From: an uncultured Fibrobacter sp.
GTDB taxonomy: Bacteria; Fibrobacterota; Fibrobacteria; Fibrobacterales; Fibrobacteraceae
Reading direction: 5' to 3'
Length of the DNA stretch: 64,000 nt
Assembly (NCBI GenBank): GCA_946414075.1
Contig: CAMKNA010000010.1
Span: forward strand, 1 to 64,000
Part shown: positions 16,209-24,675 of the stretch, piece after piece
Position numbering within the stretch: position 1 is the stretch's first letter
How the letters are laid out: each line of letters starts with the position of its first letter
The notes under the pieces: generated by a model
What the model was told of the DNA's origin: nothing
What the model saw: only the letters and a program-made list of their open reading frames with translations
The model's database searches: none
Program-made: the position numbers and the translations under genes

Positions 16209-17623
16209 TGTTGTTTCTCCCATTGGGCAAAGGGGCCTGTAATTCGGAGGGAGTCCCTTCCTGGTTCGATTTTCCAGAACAACTCGGAATTATGATTCCT
16301 GGCGTTGTCCGGGATGGGGATCCTTATCTCGCATTCCCTGCGGCAGGGGTTTGCAAAGGATAGGATTGATGATTCGTAGGTTGCGTTGACGGTGTCGTAA
16401 TCGGCAATGACAAATATCTTTTGGGTGGGGTTGATTCCTGCCCCGTTGTCCATAAAGAGAAACTTGACACTGTCGGTGAGAGCCAGGGAAGTTTTTATCG
16501 GAGATGCCTTGGGTGGGATCTTGTCTGTAAAGACTATGCTATCGGCAAGACGTATCATGGATCGTTCGGGAACATCTATGACGATGGGGGTTGCTTCGTA
16601 GTCAGTGAGCCTTGTCTCGTTGGCGTAAATATGGAGACCGCTTTGAGGTTGGACATTGATGCCCAGGAGTTCGTCCACTTCATTGTAGCTTACGGTTTTG
16701 ATGGTGTCGCCCATGGCGTTTATGAGAACTATCTTGGTTGAAATTTTTGTGCCTGGCGTTAGGTTGCTGTAGATGGGCTTGACCTGGATGACGGAGCTTT
16801 TTCTCTCTAGAAAACGGGTGCTGAAAGAAGAGACATCTGTGGCCTGTTCCCTGAAACCGAAGTCGGTGTAGGCATGGGCCTTCACTCCCCAAAAGATTAC
16901 AAGGGATGTGTCTTTTAGGTCGAGATTGTTCTTTTTGAGCCATTGGGCTGAAATAAGGGGCCCCTTTAGGCGCATTCCGCTTTTACAGTCGTTGGATGCT
17001 AGATCGTCTAGGCTGTCTAAAAAGTCAAGCCATTTTGTTTGGCCGGAATAGGAAACATTTTCGGTTACGGCGGCGTAAACGGCGCAATAGGATTCTTCCC
17101 ATGGGTCGATTCCCGAAACATCCCAGTTGAGTTCGATGTAGTCTTCGGACAGGGGCTCGATGCCTGCATCTCGTGGAGGTGTCACCAGGGTGATGCTTAG
17201 GGGGGTTCCCACAAAAATATGGATGGTATCCCTCAAGGTGTCGCCCGTATAGTCGATGGTGCTTAAAATGCCGATGCGGTACCCGGTGGAATCAAAGTGG
17301 TGTTCGAAGGAGAATGCGTTTAGGGTTTCGCCATCCAACTCCCAGTAGTGAGAATTGTATAGGTTTATGGCGCTGTCTGCTGAAATGGCGTTGCCGTTTA
17401 GCGCATAGCTTGCAGTAAAGACGACCGTTTCACCCTGGTTGACATAGAGGGTGTCCAACTGCTCGGTGTGCTGGATAAAATGGTCTTCGTCATTCCAAGT
17501 GGAAACTAGGATTTCCTGTTGTAAAAACGAGATGTCCGTTCTGGAAATCAGGGCGTCTTCGCGGCAGCCGACGAAAAGCAGGAGAGTGCAGGCGAGAACG
17601 ATGCCGAAGAGAAGCTTACTCAT
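16205..17623 (-). CDS. Lipoprotein with PKD/Ig-like and Fn3-like domains (paralogue 3)
   Basis: 472 aa. A lipoprotein signal peptide ends in LLLFVGC (Cys20). The next 110 aa resemble a PKD-like unit (QGETVVFTASY...YWELDGE...DYTGDTLRDTIHIFV), followed by a PxxxxxxxPLS...LNWDVSGIDPW unit resembling Fn3. The same domain order and the (G)DSLRDT motif occur in the lipoprotein encoded just upstream, so they are paralogues. It overlaps that gene by 8 bp. It is probably exposed in the periplasm or at the cell surface; ligand unknown. Confidence 0.65.
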   Translation of the reverse strand: MSKLLFGIVLACTLLLFVGCREDALISRTDISFLQQEILVSTWNDEDHFIQHTEQLDTLYVNQGETVVFTASYALNGNAISADSAINLYNSHYWELDGETLNAFSFEHHFDSTGYRIGILSTIDYTGDTLRDTIHIFVGTPLSITLVTPPRDAGIEPLSEDYIELNWDVSGIDPWEESYCAVYAAVTENVSYSGQTKWLDFLDSLDDLASNDCKSGMRLKGPLISAQWLKKNNLDLKDTSLVIFWGVKAHAYTDFGFREQATDVSSFSTRFLERKSSVIQVKPIYSNLTPGTKISTKIVLINAMGDTIKTVSYNEVDELLGINVQPQSGLHIYANETRLTDYEATPIVIDVPERSMIRLADSIVFTDKIPPKASPIKTSLALTDSVKFLFMDNGAGINPTQKIFVIADYDTVNATYESSILSFANPCRRECEIRIPIPDNARNHNSELFWKIEPGRDSLRITGPFAQWEKQQ

Positions 17624-19082
17624 CGTTGCCCCCTGTACTGCTGGAAGAATTGGTGCTGGAAGAACTTGTCTCGGGCTCAGGCATTTTCAGGCTAGGCTTG
17701 ATTACATAGGTCTTGGAATTCAGGTTGCCACTATAATCATAGGCGTTGATGGTCAGTAGCTGGTGGGTCCAGCTTTTGTAGGATTTGGGAAGTGTAATGA
17801 AGACGGTGTCTGCGGTATGGTCGCTGTTGTAGACGGTGTTGCGGTAATCGAAGCCTCGCAGGTCTTGCCCGTTCCAGAAAACATCTTGACGGAGGTCTCC
17901 ACCGTGGTCTTCAAAGTAGAAGCGGAGGGTGTCCCCAAAATCTAGGGTGTCGGCATCGAACAACAGACCTTCGGGAGTGAGAATCCTGCTGGATGGGGGA
18001 ATAGTGTCCGACAGTCGTAAAGTGTCTGCAATAGCGATTTCCCTGGGGAGTACAACCACATCGACGGTATCTGGATTGAAGTCTGTGAGTTTAGGCAGAC
18101 TTGCGATAAGTTTGTACCTGCCGGGTTTTAGTGGCGAAACGACGGTTTGGTTCGAGTCCAGCCCCAATTCGCGCTCAGTAACCGGATTTGACAAGGAGTC
18201 TAGGATGTCAAGACGGATGCGTCCATTATAGCTGGAATAGTACCTGTCGTAAAGGGATTCGTTTGAGAAGCGGATGAACGCCTGGATTCCACCTTCATTC
18301 CGATTCCCTTTGGTAAAGAAAGCCCCCTGGATAAGTGAATCTGATTCCAAACCGAACTCGTTGACTGCACGAACTTCCCAGGTATAGAATTTCAAGTTTT
18401 CTAGCCGGTGGTAGGATTTGGGATTGTCCCAGTAGGTAAAGTATGGCGTCTCTATAAGGGTGTCCAGGATAGGATTGCTGGATGTGTAAAGTTCTCGATG
18501 GAGGTCGTAAGTGTAGGCAAGGCCCTTGGGTTCCCGAATTTCGAGTCTGTAATACACTTTCGAGATGGAATCCGGGTCGTAACCGTGCCAGGCGAAGGAG
18601 ATGCCCTCTTTTGGGGAAAGTCCCTGGCTTCCCACGGCGGGAATGAACCCTTGGGGTTCTATGATGGGTGGGTTCGTTACCCAGAGCTGCAGGGTGTCCC
18701 GCAGGCTGTCGCCATAGTAGTCCATCACCACGAAGCAGATTTCGTGGTAGCCCGGCTTTACTACGGGTTTGCGAAAATTCATGTCGTTGGAAAAGTCCTT
18801 GCCGTCCAGTGTCCAGTAGTATTCGCGATAGTGGGCCTGCCTGCTGGGGCTGATCTCTCCGATAAAGACGAGCGTGTCTTTGGAAGAGACGGTGTCCTCC
18901 CTGACCCGTACGGAATCGATTTCGTAGGAGGTGGCCATTTCGGCATGGATTTGGAGAACAACGGAATCTTCGTCATCGTAGAGGTACTGGTCGCTATCGG
19001 AACAGCCACATAGCGATAGGGCGATTGTCAGGACGGCAACAAGGATGAAGGGAGTGTTCTTTCCCAGAAGGCGTTTCTTCAT
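17616..19082 (-). CDS. Lipoprotein with PKD/Ig-like and Fn3-like domains (paralogue 2)
   Basis: 488 aa. The lipobox is LSLCGC (Cys27). A PKD-like unit (YREYYWTLDGKDF...DYYGDSLRDTLQLWVTNPP) is followed by an Fn3-like unit (LSPKEGISFAWHGYDPDS...FYTWEVRAVNEFGLESD) and a carboxypeptidase-regulatory-like unit (GRIRLDILDSLSNPVTE...LKPGRYKLIASL). The C-terminus is Ser/Thr-rich. Its start overlaps the upstream stop (ATGA), and it overlaps the downstream gene by 8 bp. The arrangement suggests strict co-expression of the three lipoproteins. Confidence 0.65.
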   Translation of the reverse strand: MKKRLLGKNTPFILVAVLTIALSLCGCSDSDQYLYDDEDSVVLQIHAEMATSYEIDSVRVREDTVSSKDTLVFIGEISPSRQAHYREYYWTLDGKDFSNDMNFRKPVVKPGYHEICFVVMDYYGDSLRDTLQLWVTNPPIIEPQGFIPAVGSQGLSPKEGISFAWHGYDPDSISKVYYRLEIREPKGLAYTYDLHRELYTSSNPILDTLIETPYFTYWDNPKSYHRLENLKFYTWEVRAVNEFGLESDSLIQGAFFTKGNRNEGGIQAFIRFSNESLYDRYYSSYNGRIRLDILDSLSNPVTERELGLDSNQTVVSPLKPGRYKLIASLPKLTDFNPDTVDVVVLPREIAIADTLRLSDTIPPSSRILTPEGLLFDADTLDFGDTLRFYFEDHGGDLRQDVFWNGQDLRGFDYRNTVYNSDHTADTVFITLPKSYKSWTHQLLTINAYDYSGNLNSKTYVIKPSLKMPEPETSSSSTNSSSSTGGNDE

Positions 19083-19780
19083 TTCTTTGCCTCCAGGGTA
19101 TCTATCACATAGAACTTCACCAAGGGCATGGTGTCGGTATCGCTTTCGGAATCTTTTACGATGACTCGGAAAATGTGCGCTCCTGGCTGGAGTCCCGACT
19201 GCTGGATTTTTTCCAGGGCGCCAACATGGTAGTGGGTGGAGTCCAGTTCGAGAATATAGTCCAGGGTGGCATCTTCGCTGTCATACGCTTTCCAACAAAA
19301 GGTGAAGGATGTGCGGGTGCTACCGTACAGAGTGTCGCCCTGCATAGGTGAAAAATCTTCGGTGAAAGCGGGGGGGCTGTTCACCGTAACATTGAAATCG
19401 ACGGAAACGGAGTTTCCCTCGCCGTCCTTCACCACGATTCTGTTGGGGATGGAATCCTCTTCTGCATAGGCTGGAATCCTGAAGGTTGCTCCTGTCCCTA
19501 GCAGGGAATCCCTGTACCAGGCGAAATCCAGGTCGTCTTCCAGTCCTTTGGGGTAGATTGTCGCCTTCAAGGTGGCGGAACTTTCGGGATGAATTTTCAG
19601 GCTGGCGGAATCGTTGTCCCCTTTTTGGACGGCGTATACCGTTACATGGGAGACCGTGTTCTTGGGCTCGGGCGTGTCCGGTATGTCTAGACAGGCTCCA
19701 AGCAGGAACGCGACCGCCACCACAGAAAGGAGACGGACCTGCTTGAAAACCGGGACCCTATGCCTTATGCAGAAATCCAT
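19079..19780 (-). CDS. Lipoprotein with Ig-like domains (paralogue 1)
   Basis: 233 aa, first gene of the operon. The lipoprotein signal has a long charged N-region and ends AFLLGAC (Cys30). Two beta-sandwich units follow; the second (DTLYGSTRTSFTFCWKAYDSEDATLDYILELD) matches the Fn3-like unit of the two downstream lipoproteins, while the PKD-like part is shorter. A TAGATTT box ends 7 nt before the ATG, with no Shine-Dalgarno site, so the operon mRNA is probably leaderless. It diverges from xseB across 29 bp. Confidence 0.62.
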   Translation of the reverse strand: MDFCIRHRVPVFKQVRLLSVVAVAFLLGACLDIPDTPEPKNTVSHVTVYAVQKGDNDSASLKIHPESSATLKATIYPKGLEDDLDFAWYRDSLLGTGATFRIPAYAEEDSIPNRIVVKDGEGNSVSVDFNVTVNSPPAFTEDFSPMQGDTLYGSTRTSFTFCWKAYDSEDATLDYILELDSTHYHVGALEKIQQSGLQPGAHIFRVIVKDSESDTDTMPLVKFYVIDTLEAKK

Positions 19781-19787
19781 GTCTGCT

Positions 19788-19794
19788 AAATCTA
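19788..19794 (-). promoter_or_regulatory. TAGATTT box, leaderless-type promoter of the lipoprotein operon
   Basis: Minus-strand TAGATTT ends 7 nt before ATG 19780. It lies only 2 bp from the oppositely oriented xseB box. Confidence 0.5.
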
Positions 19795-19796
19795 AC

Positions 19797-19803
19797 TATA
19801 TTC
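19797..19803 (+). promoter_or_regulatory. TATATTC box, leaderless-type promoter of xseB
   Basis: TATATTC ends 6 nt before ATG 19810; no Shine-Dalgarno sequence. It is back to back with the box of the lipoprotein operon. Confidence 0.5.
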
Positions 19804-19809
19804 GTGAAT

Positions 19810-20031
19810 ATGAGTACAGAAAATCTTGAATACAAGAACTCCATGGACCGCCTGGAAAGCATTTTGGAGCGTATCGACAACTCGGAAATGGGGATTGACG
19901 AGCTTTCGGAGCGGGTCAAGGAGGCTACGGAACTGCTGAAAAAATGCCGTCAGATACTGCTGAAGACGGAACAGGGAGTCCAGGAAGCCCTGGAAAGCCT
20001 GAACGAAGAGACACTCAAGGAACAGGGGTAG
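19810..20031 (+). CDS. xseB: Exodeoxyribonuclease VII small subunit
   Basis: 73 aa, the usual size. The helical hairpin pattern ENLEYKNSMDRLESILERID...MGIDELSERVKEATELLKKCRQ matches XseB, which binds the XseA large subunit for single-strand DNA degradation. No xseA is in the window. ATG 19810 is preferred to GTG 19804 from its distance to the promoter box. The downstream ABC ATPase gene starts 6 bp later with TTG. Confidence 0.9.
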   Translation: MSTENLEYKNSMDRLESILERIDNSEMGIDELSERVKEATELLKKCRQILLKTEQGVQEALESLNEETLKEQG

Positions 20032-20037
20032 CTCCGC

Positions 20038-20844
20038 TTGTCCGAAACAGCTGAAATACCTGCGATGGCGGTGGAAGACCTGACGGTCCGCTTTCCGCGT
20101 CGTGGTGGGGTGCTCGGTAAGGTTCAGGACTACTTTACCGCCGTAGACGGAGTGTCCTTCAGCTTGCCCCAGGGAAAGATCCTTTCCATCGTGGGGGAGT
20201 CCGGTTGCGGTAAGACCACCCTGGTAAAGTCCCTAGTAGGTCTTGTCCCTATGGACCAGGGACGGTTCAGGCTTTTTGGCGAAGGAGTCTTGAACGGGCG
20301 TCTCGGAAAATCCGGCAAGCGGGTCTCGGACCTGGTGCAGATGGTTTTCCAGGACCCTTACAGCAGCCTGAACCCAAGACAGACGGTCTCTGAGATTCTG
20401 ACAGTGCCGCTGCTTGCCCGTGGCGTAAAGCTTAATGAGGCGGAGGCACGGGCAAAGGAGCTTTTGGAGCGGGTCTCCCTACCGGTAGCTTCGCTCCAAA
20501 AGTTCCCCCACGAATTCTCGGGGGGGCAGCGGCAACGGCTCTGCATTGCACGGAGCCTGATGGTTAGGCCCAGGGTTTTGCTGTGCGACGAGGTGACCAG
20601 CGCCCTGGATGTTTCGGTACAGGCCCAGATTTTACACTTGCTCGACGACTTGCGGAACGAACTGAACCTTTCCATCGTGTTCATCAGCCACGACATGCAG
20701 GTGGTGCGGGCCCTGAGCGACCTGGTACTGGTCATGTACTTCGGGAAGGTCGTGGAACGGGGCGAATCCCGCAAGGTGTTGACCGACCCCCAGCACGAAT
20801 ATACCAAGAAGCTTCTCGCCGCCGTACCGACAATCCGTCGTTAG
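20038..20844 (+). CDS. Oligopeptide/dipeptide ABC transporter ATP-binding protein (OppF/DppF type)
   Basis: 268 aa with a TTG start. Walker A GESGCGKTT (near residues 54-62), Q-loop VFQDPYSSLNP, signature SGGQRQR and Walker B VLLCDE are all intact. The QDPYSSLNPR block and the C-terminal PQHEYTKKLLAAVP block are specific to the Opp/Dpp/Gsi group. The partner ATPase and permeases are not adjacent; a peptide-binding lipoprotein occurs at 33.6 kb. Located directly after xseB, which is an unusual partner. Confidence 0.88.
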   Translation: MSETAEIPAMAVEDLTVRFPRRGGVLGKVQDYFTAVDGVSFSLPQGKILSIVGESGCGKTTLVKSLVGLVPMDQGRFRLFGEGVLNGRLGKSGKRVSDLVQMVFQDPYSSLNPRQTVSEILTVPLLARGVKLNEAEARAKELLERVSLPVASLQKFPHEFSGGQRQRLCIARSLMVRPRVLLCDEVTSALDVSVQAQILHLLDDLRNELNLSIVFISHDMQVVRALSDLVLVMYFGKVVERGESRKVLTDPQHEYTKKLLAAVPTIRR

Positions 20845-20939
20845 AACGTCATTCTCCGAAGTAGAATCCATACTTTGTATACCGTCTCTTGTATGAAATG
20901 TATGGATCCCGTCGGGGTTTACCCCTCCAGGATGACGTT
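20845..20939. repeat. Nested inverted-repeat element (REP/MITE-like)
   Basis: Outer arms AACGTCAT (20845-20852) and ATGACGTT (20932-20939) enclose two inner hairpins: ATCCATAC/GTATGGAT (20866-20907) and GGGG-TTTA-CCCC (20914-20925). It starts right after the ABC gene stop. The layout resembles short palindromic dispersed repeats; whether it is repeated elsewhere in the genome cannot be seen here. Bases 20940-21016 hold nothing recognisable. Confidence 0.5.
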
Positions 20940-21016
20940 GGTAGGAATACCCCACACCCCACATCCCACATTTATTTCTATATTTATATCGTCAGTTCGA
21001 AATTCCATCCTGACCT

Positions 21017-21037
21017 TAGGCGGCATTTGCCGGCCTA
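21017..21037 (+). promoter_or_regulatory. Hairpin in the queF leader
   Basis: TAGG-CGGC-ATTT-GCCG-G-CCTA forms a hairpin with one bulge, 22 nt before the ATG, followed by an A-rich run and the AGGAG Shine-Dalgarno site. A preQ1 riboswitch would be expected in this position, but the known loop sequence is absent. Confidence 0.35.
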
Positions 21038-21059
21038 TAAACCAAAACTAGGAGACCAA

Positions 21060-21536
21060 ATGCGTTCAGAATCTGAACTCGAAGGCGTGACCCTGTTGGG
21101 AAATACCGCCACCAAGTACGCCACCACCTACAGTCCCGATGTATTGGAAAAGTTCCCCAACAAGCACCCGGGAAACGATTACATGGTGACTTTCAACTGC
21201 CCGGAATTCACCAGCCTGTGCCCCAAGACGGGCCAGCCCGACTTTGCGGAAATCAAGATTCATTACATTCCCGACCAGTTCCTGGTGGAATCCAAGTCCC
21301 TGAAGCTTTACCTGTTCAGTTTCCGTAACCATGGGGACTTTCACGAAGACTGCGTGAATATCATCATGAAGGACCTGGTAAAGCTTCTTGACCCGAAATA
21401 CATCGAGGTGGAAGGCCTGTTCATGCCCCGCGGAGGCATTTCCCTTTATCCCTTTGCCAACTACGGCAAGCCCGGTACCGAATTCGAAGCGCTGGCCAAG
21501 TCCCGCCTGTTTGTTGCAATCGATAGGAGAAAATAG
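21060..21536 (+). CDS. queF: NADPH-dependent 7-cyano-7-deazaguanine reductase
   Basis: 158 aa, the short unimodular QueF form. It reduces preQ0 to preQ1 in queuosine synthesis. The active-site segment [16 protein letters not shown] contains the nucleophilic Cys54 and the proton-donor Asp61; the [11 protein letters not shown] block is the family's NADPH and substrate region. ATG 21060 is set by AGGAG 7 nt upstream; the reading frame is open farther upstream but has no family sequence. The downstream transporter gene begins 2 bp after the stop. Confidence 0.95.
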   Translation: MRSESELEGVTLLGNTATKYATTYSPDVLEKFPNKHPGNDYMVTFNCPEFTSLCPKTGQPDFAEIKIHYIPDQFLVESKSLKLYLFSFRNHGDFHEDCVNIIMKDLVKLLDPKYIEVEGLFMPRGGISLYPFANYGKPGTEFEALAKSRLFVAIDRRK

Positions 21537-21538
21537 CC

Positions 21539-22270
21539 ATGCCTTTCCAAAACGAAATCATCCTCATCGCCTCCATCTTTGTGTTCTTTGGAAGCCTGGT
21601 CGCCTTTTTCCGATTCTTCGGCAAACAGGGCGTTTTTGCCTGGACCGTCATCTGCACTATCGCGGCAAATATCGAGGTGCTCATTCTGGTCCATGCCTTC
21701 GGTCTTGATACCACCCTGGGCAATGTTCTCTTTGCATCCACCTTTCTTGCCACCGACATCATGAGCGAAATTTTCGGTAAGAAGGAGGCCAGCCGTTGCG
21801 TTAAGATAGGGATCCTAGCCAATGTCACCTTCATCTTGATTTCCCAGAGTTGGTTCCTGTATATCCCTGCCGAGGGGGACTCCATGGCAGAGCCCATCCG
21901 CACAGTGTTTGCCAATACGCCCCGGGTGATGCTGGCCAGCCTGGTGGCCTACGCCATCTGCGAGATTTACGATGTGTGGGCCTACCATTTCTGGTGGAAC
22001 TGGACCGAAAAAAAGTTCGGAAACCGAAGGGGGTTCCTGTGGGTCCGCAACAACGGTTCTACGCTGGTGAGTCAGCTTATCAATGTGGTGGCCTTCAACC
22101 TGCTGGCTTTTGCCGGCGTGTTCCCCTGGAACACCATTGGCGAAATCCTGATTTTCGGGTACGGCATCTTTATCGTCACATCCCTGATGGACACTCCCTT
22201 TGTGTACCTTGCCCGCCGCATTGCGGACAAGCATCCGGAACTGGTGAACGAGTCAGAAAAGGCTAGTTGA
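21539..22270 (+). CDS. Queuosine precursor transporter (YhhQ/VUT family)
   Basis: 243 aa with six or seven hydrophobic segments. ANIEVLILVHAFGLDTTLGNVLFASTFLATDIMSE is the family signature region, and SQLINVVAF and YGIFIVTSLMDTP are further family blocks. YhhQ imports preQ0/preQ1, and its place 2 bp after queF supports that role here: uptake plus reduction of preQ0. Its 3' end overlaps the 3' end of the convergent lipoprotein gene by 8 bp. Confidence 0.9.
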   Translation: MPFQNEIILIASIFVFFGSLVAFFRFFGKQGVFAWTVICTIAANIEVLILVHAFGLDTTLGNVLFASTFLATDIMSEIFGKKEASRCVKIGILANVTFILISQSWFLYIPAEGDSMAEPIRTVFANTPRVMLASLVAYAICEIYDVWAYHFWWNWTEKKFGNRRGFLWVRNNGSTLVSQLINVVAFNLLAFAGVFPWNTIGEILIFGYGIFIVTSLMDTPFVYLARRIADKHPELVNESEKAS

Positions 22271-23321
22271 GTTCGTTGTTGTAACCCTCGTCGCCGCGGC
22301 TTGATTTTGTGGCGATGGAGCTGACGCATTTTTCAAAGTCTTCTTGGTTATTGGCCAGGTAGGCTTTGGCGTATTCGAGAGTGTTTCCGTTACCATCGAT
22401 TTCTTTTTCCGTGTCCAGGAAATCCTTGTTTTCCGCCTTGCAGAGATCCTTCTCCATGAAGGTTCGTTCGAAGTCCAGGTTGCAGGTGGTACTGCCCGAG
22501 AATAGCAACAGCTTTACGACACGGTTCAGCCTTCCGCTTCCGTCTCTTGCAAGGGTTTCTTCGGCCTCGGTGTACTTGATGGAGAATTCCTTTCCGTCCA
22601 TCTTGAAGCCGATGGAAGTCTTGGTCTGTGATGTGGTGGAAATTTTGTATTCCCGGATAAGATCCTTTACCCTTGCCGAATCATCGACGAATGCTCCCGG
22701 GATGTAGAGTTCTACCGTTCCCTTCAGGGCTCGGAGGATGTCGGCGGTCAGTTCCGAAAGAATCAAGTTCTCGTTTTTTGATGCGTCGTATTCTTCAAAG
22801 TCGTATTCGGTCTCAAGAGTCCTTTTCCCCTTGGAAAGGGTGAGGGTCCTTACGGCGAAGGCGGCGCCCTGGGCGCAGTAGGTGACCTTGTCTTGTGGGT
22901 CGAAATCGCAGAAAATGTCTTTCCAGGTGCCGTAGACCTTGCCGGTCTCGCCACCGGTGTACATGTGCCCGTAGGTTTCCTGGTTGCCGTTGTTGTCCAG
23001 GAGGTAGAGCACCAGGGTGTCTCCACGGAATTCGTACTTGGCGGACTGTGTGGTTGTGCCTAGACTAATGGTTTTCCATGAGAAGTTGCCACTTTCAAGG
23101 ACGCACAGTTCCTTGTCGTTGGCGGTGGTCCATGTCAGGGTGTGGTTCTTCTCGTCTACTTCTAGGGTGCCAGTTTCGGAGGACTTGGTTGGTTCGTCAT
23201 TTGCACTGGAGGAACCGTCGTCACCGCAGGCGCAAAATAGAGCAGTGGTGGCGCATAGGGATACGGCAAGGAGCATATGAAGGATGTTTTTACCTTGGAA
23301 AGAGCTGGAATTGTATCGCAT
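22263..23321 (-). CDS. Lipoprotein of unknown function
   Basis: 352 aa. The lipoprotein signal ends TALFCAC (Cys32), followed by a Gly/Asp/Ser linker (GDDGSSSANDE) typical of Fibrobacter lipoproteins. The mature part is rich in predicted beta strands with charged turns; I recognise no family. Shine-Dalgarno GGAGG is present, and a TATATTG box lies about 27 nt upstream of the start. It is convergent with the transporter gene. Confidence 0.55.
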   Translation of the reverse strand: MRYNSSSFQGKNILHMLLAVSLCATTALFCACGDDGSSSANDEPTKSSETGTLEVDEKNHTLTWTTANDKELCVLESGNFSWKTISLGTTTQSAKYEFRGDTLVLYLLDNNGNQETYGHMYTGGETGKVYGTWKDIFCDFDPQDKVTYCAQGAAFAVRTLTLSKGKRTLETEYDFEEYDASKNENLILSELTADILRALKGTVELYIPGAFVDDSARVKDLIREYKISTTSQTKTSIGFKMDGKEFSIKYTEAEETLARDGSGRLNRVVKLLLFSGSTTCNLDFERTFMEKDLCKAENKDFLDTEKEIDGNGNTLEYAKAYLANNQEDFEKCVSSIATKSSRGDEGYNNELN

Positions 23322-23400
23322 GTTGCCTCCTACGGAAAGCCTTTGACAATATACAAAAGAGCGCGCAGGTTGTCTGCCGCTAGGAATGCCGATAAATCGC

Positions 23401-23407
23401 TATATTT
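23401..23407 (+). promoter_or_regulatory. TATATTT box, leaderless-type promoter of the RlmD-type gene
   Basis: TATATTT ends 5 nt before GTG 23413. It lies inside the longer reading frame that opens at ATG 23386, which argues for the internal GTG as the start. Confidence 0.5.
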
Positions 23408-23412
23408 TCCCT

Positions 23413-24624
23413 GTGGTCTGTGAACTTTCCATAGAAAAACTGGTGCAGGGGGGCGAAGGGTTTGCCCGCCTGCCGGGCGGTCGCGTGTGCTTTGTGCGGG
23501 GCGGCCTGCCTGGGGAACGCTGCCGGGTGGAGCTGACCACAGGCAAGAAGGATTTTGCGCGGGGCCGGGTGGTGGAAGTTCTGGAAAAGAGCGCCGACCG
23601 CGCGCAGCCGAAGTGCCCGCTGTACGGGAAGTGTGGCGGCTGCAGCTTACAGCATCTGGACTCTGCGAAACAGGTGACCTACCTGGAACATGTGGAGCGG
23701 GAAAACTTCAAGCGGATCGCCCACGAGGAACTGCCCGCCGAATTTATCATTCATCAGGGTGAGCCCTGGGGCTACAGGAACCGGGCCCGTGTGGTTTATT
23801 TAGGAGACCGTGATGGACATTGCCGTTTTGGTTTCCGCAAGCAGGAAAGCAACGGGGTGGTGGCTGTCGAAAGCTGCCCGGTACTCACTCCCGGCCTGAA
23901 TGACTTTTTGAAAAATGCCAAGCCTCCGGAAATTTTCAGGGGATTGAAGCATGTCCCGAGAGACTTGGAACTGAACATCTTCGACGATGGCACGGGCCGT
24001 GTGGCCTACTATTACCGCGGGATGCCTGAGGCCCGTAAGCGTGAATGCTCCGTCAGCTGCGTTAAGATAGGGGCCAAACAAATAACGAGCGGCGCATCTG
24101 TGTTTTTCCAGAGCAACCTTTCCCTGTTGCCTCGGCTGGTACAGTCCGTGCGGGAGGCGGTGGACGAGGGAATTGCCTCGGGTGCGGCCACCGATGAATG
24201 GCTGATCGACCTTTTCAGTGGGGTGGGGTTCTTTGCCGCCCTTTTGCAGGACAAGTTCAGGCGGGTTACCACGGTGGAGCGGGATTCGCTTTGCCTTGAG
24301 TACGCGAAGGTTAATTTGTCTGGAATGGGTGGCGTAGTGGAAAATGTTTCCGCGCCGGCGGAGGAATGGCTGGTAAAGAATGTGGTGGATGTCCCCGCCA
24401 CCCTGATTGTGGACCCGCCCAGGACGGGACTTCCGCCGGAAGCATTGGATGCTATCGTGAAAAGCTCGGTGAACAGGGTGATTTACGTGTCTTGCGACCC
24501 GGTGACGCTGGCCCGGGATTTTGCGAAGTTCCGGGCGGCGGGATTTGCCCTGAAGCGGGCGGAAGGCTTCGCCTTTTACCCCCAGACGCCCCATCTGGAA
24601 ATGATGTTCGTGCTGGCCCGTTAG
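23413..24624 (+). CDS. 23S rRNA (uracil-5-)-methyltransferase, RlmD/TrmA family
   Basis: 403 aa from GTG 23413. A TRAM RNA-binding domain (about residues 1-60, ELSIEKLVQGGEGFARL) leads to the 4Fe-4S cysteines (CPLYGKCGGC plus a later SCPVL), as in RumA/RlmD. The methyltransferase core has DLFSGVGFFAALL, DPPRTGL and the catalytic Cys361 in SCDPVTLARDF. It probably methylates C5 of uridine in 23S rRNA (U1939-type), though a related site cannot be excluded. GTG is preferred to ATG 23386 because the protein then begins exactly at the TRAM domain and 5 nt after a promoter box. Confidence 0.88.
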   Translation: MVCELSIEKLVQGGEGFARLPGGRVCFVRGGLPGERCRVELTTGKKDFARGRVVEVLEKSADRAQPKCPLYGKCGGCSLQHLDSAKQVTYLEHVERENFKRIAHEELPAEFIIHQGEPWGYRNRARVVYLGDRDGHCRFGFRKQESNGVVAVESCPVLTPGLNDFLKNAKPPEIFRGLKHVPRDLELNIFDDGTGRVAYYYRGMPEARKRECSVSCVKIGAKQITSGASVFFQSNLSLLPRLVQSVREAVDEGIASGAATDEWLIDLFSGVGFFAALLQDKFRRVTTVERDSLCLEYAKVNLSGMGGVVENVSAPAEEWLVKNVVDVPATLIVDPPRTGLPPEALDAIVKSSVNRVIYVSCDPVTLARDFAKFRAAGFALKRAEGFAFYPQTPHLEMMFVLAR

Positions 24625-24675
24625 GAACGGAACACCCGTATTTTGTTAAATTGTGAAGGTAAAGACGAGGTGATT

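Noticed and set aside
21000-21059. preQ1 riboswitch in front of queF
   Set aside because: Position and A-rich tail before the Shine-Dalgarno site fit, but the hairpin loop is simply ATTT and the conserved preQ1-I loop (UUC...) and tail pairing are absent; kept only as an unassigned hairpin.
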